64,000 nucleotides of DNA from Litsea cubeba (GCA_012931725.1 CM022951.1:76323905-76387904), one strand, 5' to 3'. Shown: positions 47,701 through 60,035, counted from the stretch's first letter. Numbers and translations: made by a program. Notes: a model not told the origin generated them from the sequence alone.

Positions 47701-48101
47701 TCCCAGTCCCACAACATATATGTAGTGGTACTGGGAGGTGATTAATTATATGATAAGGTAAGCCTGAGATTGATTGAGAATCGAATATCAGCTAGATTAG
47801 AAGAAAAGAAGTTTACAAATTAATAACATTTTGTTAAAAAGTCATTTTCTTCGCTCCCCCTAGGGCGCACATTTCAGTGACTCGGGCTGTCCATTGGATT
47901 TATAGCTTCCTCTCCATTACAATAGTATAACGTTTAGCAATAATTAATCTAAGGCATATTTAATGCTATATCTTTTTTCTAGAAAGGAATTGAACCCGCG
48001 CACTCTCATCCATTATGACTTTTTTGGTGTACAAACCAGCCAAGGACAACTAAGAATTACACACTCGAAGTTCATCAGGCAAACACAAATATTTTCACAT
48101 A
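47701..48101. other. No gene recognised
   Basis: Short spacer between two retroelement insertions. Confidence 0.4.
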
Positions 48102-48106
48102 TGTAC

Positions 48107-48885
48107 TGTGTGGGGATATTCTTAAGATACCGAGATTACATTAGCTTCGGTAATAGTACCAGCTAAACATGTCTCGGTTTCGGCCACGCGCATCTCGGCA
48201 ACAGTGCCAGAGTGTCAACCGAGATTAAGGTCATTCTCGACCTCGGCACCGTGTCTTGGCCTCGGTCACGCATCTCGGCAGAAGTGGCAGAATGCTAGCC
48301 GAGACGGGCACTGACAGCTGTACTCCTATGGATGCTCAACCACGTCACAGGACGTGTGATAAGACATGGACATGCGCAAGTGGGGCTTAGAAGACATCCA
48401 TGCCGCCCATGATCCCTAACAGAACGACATCCAGCGGCTACGTCCATATCATAGTAAGGTCCCAGGCAAAGTCCGATGGGATCCTGCCAAGAAGTCAACA
48501 GGGTATGGCCCTATAGTATTCTCATTTAATGAAAAGTGGGCTGATGGGACTATACCTCTCAAGTACCAGATCAAAACATGGGGCACATCATCCAAAGCCT
48601 ACATTCTTCTGCTATAAATAGAGAAGCTCATTCCATACCAGGTACGCATGTTATATGATATATATGCACAACACCTCTTGCACTAAAATTCTCTCTTCTT
48701 CTTCGTCCTTTGCTTAATTACAGAACTAACTTAGGCATCGGAGAGCCTTGCGCTGACTGGAACCAGGGTCTTTGACGTCTTTTTTCTTCTACCCTTTCAG
48801 GTTTCAGGCATCCCCATCTTCATCAAGAAGCACTAAGCTCACCCCAATCCATCATCTCAAGTCCGTGTATTTTTAGGCACTTACA
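48107..48885 (+). mobile_element. Solo LTR, gypsy-like
   Basis: It is flanked by TGTAC on both sides (48102-48106 and 48886-48890) and begins TGTGTGGGG, ending CTTACA. It has a TATA word CTATAAATAGAG near 48612, followed by a leader with ACTAACTTAGGCATCGGAGA, a wording common in plant Ty3/gypsy LTRs. With no internal region, it is the product of LTR-LTR recombination. GATCTCGG/CATCTCGGCA words are repeated near 48170-48305. Confidence 0.85.
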
Positions 48886-48890
48886 TGTAC

Positions 48891-49213
48891 AATTCAATAT
48901 TATTAGAATTATTCTAATTGACTCGAAATCTATGGTTCGCACAGTTGTAGGAAGAATTGAAAAACTGGTTTGGATTAATTTTAATTATGTGGTCCTCCTT
49001 CTATGAAATATTTGATTTTAGTAGGAAAATATGTTTAATATGTGATATAGCCTTTTTTTTATAAATAAAAAAAAAAACCAAACTAGAGGTGAACCTGCAT
49101 AGGCACAAAGAGACTGCATGCAAACATCTTTTGAACCGTATGAATTTTCAGAAAGCAAACTTCATATATAGTTGCATATTTGGATCGCCTTATTTCATCG
49201 TGGTGTGGTTGAA

Positions 49214-49247
<34 letters not shown>

Positions 49248-49448
49248 ATAACATGGGAGGAGTTTTAAACTATCTTAATTCTAAACTGGTGTAATCTATT
49301 AGTTGAGTGCTCGTCCTTCCCATGCTCTGCCCTTGTCACTTTTGCATAGTGCTCCACCCAAGTGTCTATGTTAGTATTTTCATAATTTATGGTTTGGATA
49401 AAACTTTGGGTTCAATGAGTTGTATTTTTCAATTTATTTTAGAATGAG
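48891..49448. other. No gene, one microsatellite
   Basis: Contains a (CT)n run at about 49217-49246. Confidence 0.5.
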
Positions 49449-50095
49449 CTGTGGTTGTGTCACCAAAAGAACTAAAGCGAAGACAGAGAACAAAATCAGA
49501 AGAAATTCGGGTGAACACATGAGGCCCGATCGATTGGATGTTGGTCGGATCGGTCTGATGTGGCAATGCTCTCAGTTAAGGCTGACAAAGAAAATCTTCG
49601 GGAGACAGTGCATGACCCGATCGATCAGACCTCAGGAATTTTTCAGAAAGGCTGCACAAAATTATTTCGTTTTCCAACTGGTGTTCCCAAGTTTAGTCCT
49701 AATTGTATTCTAATACTTAGGCACGAGTTTTGGATAATATAAAAGGGTGTTTCTCTCAACTCTAAGCAAGATAAGAAGTTATTATTTCTTTGTTATGAGG
49801 TGAGAAAACCTTATGAGAGATTCATTGTTCTCTAAAGCCAATATTGAGAGGTTGTGCTCAAGATTTGTTGTACAAAGTTAGCTACTTCTACCGTCTTGTA
49901 GAAGATTTATTCATCTTGCTTCTCAAGGTGTTGCTAATCAAGGGTGGGAATGGTGCACGGCGGGGAAGTCATGGCGATTGTCCTTAGGTTGACAAATTGA
50001 TTAGGGAAAAGGAACTGTGAGTATATCTTATAACTTTTCAATAGTGCTTGATTTCGAATCGTGATTTCTCTCCTTAGATAGGATTTCTACGTATA
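49449..50095 (+). mobile_element. Probable solo copia LTR
   Basis: From 49736 on it follows the LTR at 56117 block by block: TATATAAAAGGGTGTTTCTC, a GTAGAAGATTTATTCATCTT block, GGTGCACGGCGGGGAAGTC and CTGTGAGTATATCTTATAAC. The exact ends and the target duplication are unclear, so the borders are approximate. It belongs to the same lineage as the neighbours at 37171 and 56117 but not to the same copy. Confidence 0.5.
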
Positions 50096-50699
50096 ATATT
50101 GTAACTGCCTTCTTCTAGTATGTGACGGGTAGATTTATTTGCTAGTTTATTTTGATTTTATTCCATTGCATTGATTGTTAAATATTATTCATTTTAATAG
50201 ATAAGAGGCAATTTCCAATTACTCCATCCGTGCTCCGCCATTGGGACACGTCTCTAGTGAGCTCTACGAGTCCCAAAGGGTCCATCCCCGGTACCTGCGT
50301 GAGAATGCAGGATGCCCCTCGCCACTGGCCTATCCCTTGTTACTATCATTTCTTTTCACGCACAGTTACATTTCAAAAACACCATCAATCTTTTGTTACA
50401 AATAGGAAGGGTCTGATGATCGATGGATAATGTTTCTAAATAGTCCGTTGACTTCCAGGCGTACTAGTGGCCATTTATCGATCAATCATGTGTCCACTCC
50501 ACCATCAAACAACCCCTTGGTCTTGATTTCTTCCCCGGCTCATAAGCGAAGTTGGGCAATTGATGGTACAACATTATAAGTATATATATTGACTATATTC
50601 TAAAGATGGCAAGGAGTCTTGAGGGAAGAGGAAAGAACATGTCCCCACCACCTTCCATTCTTCCTTTTTTTCCCCGTTTTCCAGCAGGGAAAAAACCCA
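50096..50699. other. No gene recognised
   Basis: Spacer left of the Helitron. The GC content rises near 50220-50330 without a motif. Confidence 0.4.
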
Positions 50700-52390
50700 T
50701 CTATATTACTAAAGGGATGTATACACTTCCTCACATAAAGACACGTGGCGCAACCTCAAATTTTTTGCAATGTCATTTCCGGAGTTGCCCTTATCCCTAA
50801 AATCTCTATATCTATTACACACTCAAAATACCAAAAATCTCTCCATCAAGAATAATCTTCCACATTAGAGCATTTGATGTGCTAAATTTATATCAATCAA
50901 TTCATGGGTCCCGGCCCGCATCATTTGATTTTATGGACGGTTAGAATAAAAATGGTAGACCCCATTCATTTGGGTCCCACTTAAAAATATTTATTCAATT
51001 TGTTAGGTCTATGATCATTTGATCATTTGATCTTTCTTAATCAATTCATGGGTCCCATCCCGCATAATATGATTTTATGGACGGTTAGAATAGAGATGGT
51101 TAAAATAGAGATGGTGGACCCCATTCATTTGGGGGGTTTCACTTAAATAGGTTAGGTTTGGTCAATTTGTGAGGTCTATGATCATTTGATCCTTTGACCT
51201 TTATTAAGTAATTCATGGGTCCAGCCCGCGTCATATGGTTTTATGAACGGTTAGAATATAGATGGTGGACTCCATTCATCTTTGGGGTCCCACTTAAATA
51301 AATTAGGTTTGGTCAATTTATGAGGTCTATGATCATTTGAACTTTATCAATCAATTCATGGGTCCCGGCCCGCATCATATGATTTTATGGACTGCTAGAA
51401 TAGAGATGGTGGACCCCATTCATCTGGTCTCACTTAAACATATTTGATCAATTTGTTAGGTCTACGATTATTTGATCCTTTGATCTTTTTAAATCAATTC
51501 ATGGGTCCCATCCCGCATAATATGATTTTATGGACGGTTAGAATAAAGATGGTGGACCCCATTCATCTGGGGAGTTCCACTAAAATAGGTTAGGTTTTGT
51601 CAATTTGTGAGGTCTATGATCATTTAATACTTTGATCATTATCAAGCAATTCATAGGTCCCAGCCCGCATCAGATTATTTCATGGGCGGTTAGAATATAA
51701 ATGGTGGACCCCATTCATCTTGGGGGTCCCACTTAAATAGGTCAGGTTTGGTCAATTTGAGAGGTCTATGATAATTTGATCTTTATCAATCAATTCATGG
51801 GTCCCGGCCCGCATCATTTAATTTTATGGACGGTTAGAATAAATATAGTGGACCCCATTCATCTGGGTCCTACTTAAAAATATTTGGTCAATTTGTTAGG
51901 TCTGCGATCATTTGATCCTTTGATCTTTCTTAATCAATTCATGGGTCTCATCCCGCATAATATGGTTTTATGGACGGTTAGAATATAGATGGTGGACCCC
52001 ATTCATCTTGGGGGTCCCACTTAAATAGGTTAGGTTTGGTCAATTTGAGAGGTCTATGATCATTTGATCATTTGATCTTTATCAATCAATTAATGGGTCC
52101 TAGCCCGCATCATATGATTTTATGAACGGTTAGAATAGAGATGATGGACCCCATTCATCTTGGTCCCACTTAAATATATCAGGTCAATTTGTTAGGTCTA
52201 TGATCATTTGATCTTTCTTAATCAATTCATGCCTCACCTAAAGAATAAAACATTTGAAAAAAAAACATAAAGATCAAATTAGCAATAAAAAAAAGGACTC
52301 ACAAGTTTACTAATTATTAAATTTATTAAAAATAATTCATATCAGTCTGTGCATTTTGTGGTTTCGTGGTTATCCACGGAATTTTGCTAG
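50700..52390 (+). mobile_element. Non-autonomous Helitron
   Basis: It begins TCTATATTACTAAAGGGATG after an A and ends CTAG before a T, the A^T insertion rule. Near the 3' end a hairpin TCGTGG-TTAT-CCACGG stands a few bases before CTAG (52372-52390). These are the structural marks of a plant Helitron, which transposes by rolling-circle replication. No Rep/helicase is encoded in 1.7 kb. Most of the interior is a tandem array. Confidence 0.9.
50890..52235 (+). repeat. Nine-unit satellite array in trimeric order, inside Helitron
   Basis: The unit of about 134-166 bp carries CAATTCATGGGTCCC, GATTTTATGGACGGTTAGAA, GGTGGACCCCATTCAT and GGTCTATGATCATTTGATC. The CCCGC core occurs near 50924, 51058, 51224, 51369, 51511, 51665, 51808, 51952 and 52103. 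Units 1, 4 and 7 share TTTGTTAGGTCT endings, and units 2, 5 and 8 share the CCCGCATAAT variant, giving a three-unit period of about 440 bp. Confidence 0.9.
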
Positions 52391-52994
52391 TATAAAACAA
52401 AAGAGAAGGTGAGAAAGAGAAGCCGGAAAATAAAGGGTTTAAGTTGGGTCCCTTCCCCTTTCCACTTGTGAAATGGAAGGGATGTATTGCTGTTAGGCCT
52501 CACATGGGGGTTGGGATAAACTATGCCGCCCATCTGACACATCCAAATCATGGTTTTCCTAGGCCATTCACAAAAGACCACAATCATGTCCCCTCCTCTG
52601 CCCCTTTCCCTATTACAGCAAGCACATGTTTTCCTTTTTTTTTTTTTTTTTTTTTGCATAGACAGACAGGGGAAACAAACACCTCTTGTAATGAAAACGT
52701 TTACCAGAATACCCTTTTAAGGCTTCTAAATTTGTTCCACCACGGCATCATGTTCCCTTCTTCCCTTCAATTTCCATATCGTTCATTCACCCATGACCAT
52801 GAATGAGAGAGGTGTTTGAGTTTTATTAGTGTGTACGTAGGTAGGACATCCATTGACTTGTATATCGAGAAGGATTTACAGCTTGAGTTGTCAGTAAGAG
52901 ATTGAAATGTAAACCACTCAAGCATTTTTCTATTCTAATTACATAGATTTGGCTTTAGAGGAACTTTTCCTCGTTTTTGTTTTTGTTTTTTTAT
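52391..52994. other. No gene, T-tract
   Basis: Contains a T-run of about 20 bases near 52636-52656, otherwise featureless. Confidence 0.45.
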
Positions 52995-53113
52995 GAGGAA
53001 TTTACTTGAAAAAGAACCTTAGATGGTCACTAGACGAAAAAGGGGACACTAGTTTATATGCTACGAAACCGGTATTCCCGCAAAAAAAAATATATTTTTT
53101 GCTTATTTTCTAC

Positions 53114-53400
53114 AAGCGACGACGTCGTCACAGATTAACACAGTAATTTTCGCATTACCTTCTGTGAAGCAACGACGTCGTCAGATATTAAAGCACACTT
53201 TCTTCCACTAACTTCTGTGAAGCAACGACGTCGTCAGATATTAAAGCAATCTTTCTTTCACTAGCTTCTGTGAAGCAACGACGTCGTCAGATATTAAAGC
53301 ACACTTTCTTCCACTAGCTTCTGTGAAGCAACGACGTCGTCAGATATTAGAGCACACTTCCTTTCAAATTTTATCTTCTGTGTTGCAACGACGTCGTCAC
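53114..53400 (+). repeat. 53-bp tandem repeat with CGACGTCG palindrome
   Basis: Five units start at 53114, 53167, 53220, 53273 and 53326, plus a partial one at 53383. Each contains AACGACGTCGTCA. A related AGCGACGACTTCGTCACTT lies near the other end (55571-55590), so this is a subterminal array of the element, a likely transposase-binding region. Confidence 0.92.
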
Positions 53401-53680
53401 TGACCATTGAAATCGAAAAAAATGATGTGTGTATTGGTTTTATGTGCGAGCGCAATACAAGACATGGACACACAAGGTTCGTTTCTTGCCATAAAAAAGC
53501 ACATAACTTGGCATTTAAATATTCATATTAATCAATCCTCATCAATATAAAATGTTGATCTTTCAAAATCATCAATCTACATAAAAAGTCACAATCATCA
53601 ATAGCCTTACAGAATAAGTTGGTTGGTACGAAATAAACCCCAACTCTTTCTCCATTACAAAATATTAAACATCACTCCAC

Positions 53681-54022
53681 AGCTGAAGCATCTCGAATTG
53701 TATCATCTCCACTAGTATCTGTTTGGCCTTCTAGGGTACCAAGTTATTTGTTGTGAAACAGAAACACACAGAAGTAAATCTCACAGAATAGAAAATGTTT
53801 CCCTTCTAAATCTATACTACACATGTTGACTGCACAATAGTGGATCGATCAGATCCACTTTTTCTAGGCTGGCCACCTTCTTTCACCTCTTTTGTATTGG
53901 TGTCCCTCTTCAGATTCATATTTAGCTTATCCTCCCTTTCCGTAGTTCTCGAGTTTTCCTCTCAGAATCCAAAGCTCCCTTATGTGCTTCATCCACTCTT
54001 CTTGAGGCCACGAGTCTTGCCT
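53681..54022 (-). pseudogene. Exon-like remnants of a PIF-type second ORF or captured gene
   Basis: On the minus strand an acceptor TTTGATACAG near 54022 is followed by ARLVASRRVDEAHKGALDSE, then RKTRELRKGRIS-stop. Further on, near 53690, a frame ends DTIRDASAVE-stop, which parallels the EQMRDAEEV tail of the Myb-like ORF at 4141. Function not recognised. The link to the PIF element rests on these short matches and on shared flanking words. Confidence 0.35.
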
Positions 54023-55709
54023 GTATCAAAATAATAGCAATATTATACCATTTACCAGAACTAGCTCATTGAATTCCAACAAAAAATGAATGGAAACAGA
54101 AGATTCATTTACAAACATGTTATGATTCTAAAACACCAGATCACCAATTCACCTAATGAACACGAAAATAGCAAAGAATAACATCAAGCACTGCTTGTCA
54201 ATAACATCAGGCACTTGCAAGCAAACTGTAATTCGGGAAAATGTTAATAGGTTTGAGAGAGAGATATCTCTGATGCCCATTCCCACATGACAGAACTGAA
54301 GAAAACAGAGGGAGAGACTTATCCATTTTTAGTCCTGCAAGTTCAGTCCTCATTCTAATCATGCAGAATTTGATAGTCAGGTCAAATAAGACCATGTTGG
54401 ACGGGTTCTATCTAACTTTTCAAAATACAGCGGTATCATTTTAATCTTCAACACCACAAAAAACAAACACAATCTAAGGAAAAAAAAAAACAACAACAAC
54501 AGGGTCTAATATAATCACAACAATCTCTCTCAATCCATAACCATATCACTCAATCCATAACTATATCAAATTTCCTTCAATCATCTATCCAATCAAATCA
54601 AATCCAGCTGAAACCTAAATCTCCAAGACAAACTGAATTTCTCATTTCTCCAAACAAATAAATCATCAATTGAAATAAGAAATCTAAGAACAAAAGGAGC
54701 AGCACATGCTTGAAGATAAAAAAGGTGAAAGGAATCTATCTACTCACTTCATCTCTGCTGGATATCTAAAATCAAACCACTAGATCTTCGACCGTGGCGA
54801 TGTACGGAGTTGGTAAGTTCCATAAAATAGAAACTGAATCATGCGGAGAGGAGAACGGATAGGAAGCATCCCGCCAAACAAACAAGTCTACGGGATGGAT
54901 GGATGAAGCCAGAAGTTTCAACGAAGAAGAACAAGGAAGGAGGGAGGAGCGTGCACGACACAGAGTCCGGCCACCTCTGGTCGTGTCGGAGCAGGTGCGC
55001 TCGCATCCCATCACAGAAGGTCGGGTCGCCATCCCTATTAGCAGTTGCAGCAAAGAAAATTGGAGACGAAAGATAGGGTTTCGAAATCGGGAGACCTGGG
55101 GGATTTCATTCTGTCCATGTTGCACACAAACATGGGTTTTCCGTGATAGCACAGATACACGCTATGGATTCCTATCAGATAGTTTTTACCAAACGTGCTG
55201 AAAGAGATGGGTTTGGGGGGGGGGGGTTTCGTCGGAGATGATGGTGGCCGGCGGTGATGGTGCCGGTGGTGGTCGCGGACTGCGACAGGGAGCTCCGGGA
55301 GCATGGTTGGGTGAGGGAGAGATAAGTGAGAAAAATAAGAGATGGTAGAAGAGAGGAGCTCAGTCATGGTGATGGCAGCGGCGTTGTCCGACGCCGGCGA
55401 GGGAGCGAGGAGAGGGAGTGGAGAATGAGAGAGAGAGTGATGAGCGGAAGAGAATGAGAGGGATGAGGGCTGCTGTGTTGTGGAGAGGGGTAAAGGGGAG
55501 TGGTCTAAAAGAGGGAATGGGGAAAAACGATGGGAGAAAGATGGGAAAATAGGGAAAATAATGTTTCAGAAGCGACGACTTCGTCACTTGTTTCGATCAT
55601 TAATAAAAAAAACGGAAGTGGTCCCAGAGGACTACTTCCGTGCCATATTTACTAGTAGCCCATTTTTTGTTTAGTGACCATCTTGGGTCCTTTTTTAGGT
55701 AAAATCCTC

Positions 55710-56116
55710 TTTTTTTTATTTTTATACCAGTTACGAATAAGTAACTATGATTTTTTTATTTAGAAGAAAATCATTTTTATTAATAATGGCAACCTCAATG
55801 ATCAACATTGACTAGCATTCAAATGTGATCAGTTTTCAACTGGTTGACAAAATTCAGCATAAAATGTGGTGAAAGATGGAAAATGATTTCTTTCTGACCC
55901 AGGGCAAATTAAACCCAGTTAAGAATATAAGCTTTTTCTTTTTCCTAACCTGGTCCTGGTGCAGATTAAACCCACCCAATGCTCAATTTAGGATAGGCGG
56001 CTAGGGGTGGTAGTAATACAGAGTTTTTACAGTATCCCTCCCAAAATTCCCACCAGGTATTCTAATTCAACACTTTTGCAGGACAGATATCTGCTGAGGT
56101 TCCTTTCTTGGGGAGC
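55710..56116. other. No gene recognised
   Basis: Spacer between the Mutator-like element and the copia LTR. Confidence 0.4.
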
Positions 56117-56697
56117 TGTAAGGCCAAAAAGTCGGAAGACTACCGTCAGACTCCCAAGGCAAAGTAGTGTCTCGCTATAGCGAGACTCATGCTTGCTATA
56201 GCGAGCGTGGCTCAGACGCCCAATTCGATTAGAACTCTAAAATAGAGTTTGGGTATAATTCCTCTTCTGATTGGAATATTATTAAAAGACTAAGACACGA
56301 ACTTGGGGCTATTTATTGGGTGTTTCTCTCAACCCAAATACAGAATACAAGAAGTTAATTATCTCTCTTGATCTGAGATAGAATACGTTAAGAGAGATTT
56401 TATTATTTCTCTAGAGTCATTGAGAGATTGTTCTGAATGGTAGCTCTAGAATGTTTTGTTGTTTCTACTCTCTTGTGGAAGATTGATCATCTTGTTTAAC
56501 AAATTAAAGTGCGAGGAGATCAAGTAAGAAGAACGGTGCACGGTGGAAGTCGTGTCGGTGTAAGTTTTGCAAGAACAACTACAGTCCTTAGATCGAGGTA
56601 CAGACTAAGGTAAAAGAGCTGTGAGTATATCTTGTAATTGTTCATGAAAAATTGATTTCTAGATCGTGGTTTTCCTGTAAAGGGTTTCCATGTTACA
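56117..56697 (+). repeat. 5' LTR of nested copia element
   Basis: Matches 60714-61141 over its first 430 bp, with shared CTCTAAAATAGAGTTTGGGT and TATTTATTGGGTGTTTCTCT. Confidence 0.85.
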
Positions 56698-56704
56698 ATA
56701 AGCC

Positions 56705-58165
56705 TTCTCTGTTGGATGGTAACAATTATGCTTATTGGAAAGCTATGATGGTTGCCTTCTTGAAAGTCATAGATTTGAAAGTTTGAAAATCTGTTGTGAA
56801 TGACTATTCCTTGCCCACTATTACTGTTGATGGGATAACTGGTCCAAAACCTGAAAATAAGTGAACTAAGGAGGAAGAGTTGGCAGCCACCAGTAACTCT
56901 AAGGCTTTGAATACTATTTATAACGGAGTTATTGTGTCTGAGTTTTGAAGAATTTCTACATGCACTACAACAAAAGAAGCTTAGGATATCCTGCAAACTG
57001 TGCATGAAGGGACTGACACTGTCAAACAGTCGAAACTTTAAAAGTTGTATACATCTTTTGAAACCATAAAGATGGAAGAAGATGAGTCTTTCAATAAATT
57101 TAATGGTAAGCTGAATGCAATTGTCAATTATACCTTTACCTTGGGAACCAATTCATGAAAATAAAATTGTTAAAAAGATTTTGAGGTCTCTCCCAGAAAG
57201 ATTTGATGGAAAGGTTGTGGCCATAGAGGAAATTAAAAATTTGAATGCGCTCAAAGTTGATGAGTTGGTTGGCAACCTACAAACTTTTGAAGTAAACCTT
57301 AGGTCTAATGAGAAGACACAATCTGAATGTATTGCCTTGAAAGCGTCTAAGGAATCATACAAGAAGGTTTCCAAGGAATCATACAAGAAACCTACAAGTG
57401 ATTCAGATTCAGATTCCAAGGAAATTGATCTCCAAGTTGTTGTACAGTTCATGAAACAATTCAAGCTTTTTATGAAGGGGCAGAAAACCAATGTCAGGAT
57501 CCCTCAAAATTCTGAAAAAAATAAATCTTTTAAAGGGATTCAATGCTATGAGTGTTAAGGCTATGGACACATTGCTAATGACTGCGGAAATAAAAAATCT
57601 AAAAAGAAGGCTTTGAATACTAATTGGGAAGATGAAACTTCTGATAAGAATGATGAAAGCCCCGAATCTGACAAACCTAACCGCGGCAAAGGGAAGTTTA
57701 TTGCTTTTATGACAACTTCTAGTTCTGTTGCTTCCCATGTTTCTTCCGAAGCTGAGACTGATCAAGATACTGAGTTAGAGGAAGAACTAGATTGAAAAGC
57801 TGAATATGAAATATTTTTCAAGAAAACTATGAAGATATTTAAAGTGAATGAAAAAAGTTGCTATCAACTAGAAAGTGTCTGAAGAGCAGAATTCATTTTT
57901 GAAAGCTGAACTTGCAAAAGCACTAGCGAAAGTACAACAATTGGAGGATGAAAATAATAAATTGATTTCAGAATCACAAAAGTGTGACTTACTTGATTAT
58001 GATATGAAGACTTGGAAAGCAGAAAATTTTGATCTTAATGAGTCTCAAGAAGGTTCTATCTGAGTTAAATACTGCTAAAGCTTCATTGAATAGGATGAAC
58101 ACCAGATCGAGAAAATTAGATGACATCCTATGCAGTCTAAAGGGACACACTGACAAACATGGCAT
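56705..58165 (+). pseudogene. Copia gag, broken, 5' part
   Basis: SLLDGNNYAYWKAMMVAFLK opens it. NKIVKKILRSLPERFDGKVV (UBN2-type gag), a knuckle CYEC-stop-GYGHIANDC near 57543-57584, and a coiled-coil region ELAKALAKVQQLEDENNKLI follow. Stops include TGA where tryptophan (near 56785 and 56862) or arginine (near 56946) would be expected, and TAA inside the knuckle. A shift lies near 57150. It is interrupted at 58169. Confidence 0.8.
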
Positions 58166-58169
58166 TGGC

Positions 58170-60035
58170 TAAGGCTCCACGACCGGATATCCGGTCCGGT
58201 TCGGTCCGAAACAGTCCGGTTGGACCACTTAAGTGGTCCGGACCGGTTTTAATTTTTTTTCCCTAAGCTTTTTTTTCATTTTCAACTAACATCTTATGCC
58301 TTATGGGTAGGGGTGTACACCAATCGGATTTGTGTGGATTGGGCCAAATCCGTTACCAACAGATTGACGGATTTGAAATCCGTCACCAATCCGTTGCTGT
58401 TAAAATCTAATCCGATCCGTGGAAGATCGGATCGGATCGGATCGGATTAATCCGATCAATCTAATTTTAAAAGAAAATTATCAAATATATTAAAAAAAAT
58501 TACATTTTGACCCCTTAATTTTTTTTTTCTTATTTTAAATTTAGACATCTTAATTTATATTTAAACCCCTTATATATATTTTTTATATTTAATGCCAACA
58601 GAGCGGATTGGATTGAATCCGCGGATTGAGGGTGAAATCCACCACCAATCCGTTGCCAACGGATTACAAAATTTTCAATCCGTCACCAGTCCGTTTACCT
58701 TCGGATCGGATAAAAATCCGCGGATTGGATCGGATTTCTGGATCGACAGATCTTTTGTGCACCCCTACTTATGGGTCATGTTGGGTACTTGGGTTTGGGT
58801 CTAAAACTGGCCCATAGTTGTAGGTGACTGGCCCATAGCTGTAACCATTATGGTCCTCATGTACGTTCAATCCTTGGGCCCAATTCTCCAGCGCCAATGG
58901 GTTACACACATGGTTAAATATTTTGATTGAATCAGCATTTAATCATCAATGTCATAGTAGAACAGGTGTTTGGGGTTGGTATCTCTGGCCAATGATGGAC
59001 AATGTGCTAAGCAATAAGGTTCACTGGCAGGGACAATTAATTGAGAGACCACCATGGCCACCTTTCAAATGACTAAAAATGACAAATGATACGCCCAATC
59101 CAAAACCACTCAGACCACTTTATCTGATGGGGGCCAAGGACCCAAATAACTCTTTTGATCAAGCTAGAAAACTTTTGACATTATCAGTTGACAACAAAAC
59201 AGCAATTGATCACATTATGCTCTAACATCTCATTTAAAAAAATAAAGAATTTTTTTGAAGTTATTAGAGAAACGGTGTTTGGGCCTGCCCATTTAATTGG
59301 AATCTCTTCTCTAATAACTTTTTATTTAAAGTGATCAAGTAGATGATAGAAAACTAACGAAAAATGATAATAAAACAAAAACAAATAGAAGATAGAAAAG
59401 CCACCTCTCCTGCCTTGTAGTGGGCCCACCAAGATACATGATCTTGAGGGCAGTGTCTAAGTTTAATGCTTGCTTTTCAGTAGATGCCCAACTTAATTGT
59501 CAAATAGGGCCCACTATCAATACACAGGGTGGTGTTAGGGTGTTAGGTAAATCATAAATGTTAATGGCTTGGATTGATCATAGGTGGGCCTCAGACATGA
59601 AAACATAAAAATAGCCATAAATTAAAGGGACTGTTGCTTTAGAAACGGCCTTATTGAATGCCTGAAATAATTAATGGCCACTGGAAATGCATTAGGCCAA
59701 AGTCCAAACTTAATACGGCCCACCTCATTCATCATGCCTATAAATCAAGCCTATAAATCAAACATTGGGGGCCATCTCCGAAATCAAGGTCACTCAAATC
59801 AGTATACACTCTTATTGGCCCTAGCCCACTGGTGACTCATGTTTGCTTTAAAAAAAAAAAAAGAATATATATTTATTATTTATATTAATAAAATCGGTCC
59901 GGTCCGATCCCAAAAGGTCGGGATGGGAATAACCGGTTCTATAAATCTGGTCCGGACAGGACCGGATTTGGGCCACTAAAATCGAAAATCCGGACCGGTC
60001 CAGTTCGATCTGCGGTTCGGTTCTATGCAGTCATA
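58170..60035. mobile_element. Non-autonomous hAT inside copia gag
   Basis: The exact eight-base duplication GCATTGGC flanks it (58162-58169 and 60036-60043). Without the insertion the gag frame would run on as IGY...STSNAKGK, as in the relative at 38191. The imperfect ends are TAAGGCTCCACGACC and, reverse-complemented, TATGACTGCATAGAACC. The subterminal zones are packed with GGTCCGGACCGG-like words. No transposase. It contains a second hAT. Confidence 0.85.
58308..58767. mobile_element. Second hAT MITE nested in the first
   Basis: The exact duplication CTTATGGG flanks it (58300-58307 and 58768-58775). The ends TAGGGGTGTACACCAATCGG and, reverse-complemented, TAGGGGTGCACAAAAGATCT mark a hAT MITE of 460 bp. 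ATCCGATCCG-type words fill its arms. Confidence 0.9.

Larger units (their letters stand above)
52995..55709. mobile_element. Mutator-like element with inner PIF-like remains
   Basis: The left end runs GAGGAATTTACTTGAAAAAG and then AGATGGTCACTAGACGAAAA. The right end, reverse-complemented, runs GAGGATTTTACCTAAAAAAG and then AGATGGTCACTAAACAAAAA, going on to ACTAGT. Near-identical TTTTTTTAT-like tracts flank it, giving a possible 9-10-base duplication. An alternative is a CACTA element, because CACTA starts inside the repeat, but the 3-base flanks (GGT, ACC) do not match as direct repeats. Inside, 54700-55196 resembles the right end of the PIF-like element at 3593, including CAAACATGGGTTTTCC and a final TTACCAAACGTGC. 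Confidence 0.65.

Noticed and set aside
53114..53400. CRISPR array
   Set aside because: The 53-bp units are contiguous without unique spacers, lie inside a plant transposon, and have no cas genes nearby.
52995..55709. Simple CACTA element call based on CACTA at both ends
   Set aside because: The inverted match extends about 40 bp outside CACTA and the adjacent triplets (GGT, ACC) are not a direct duplication.
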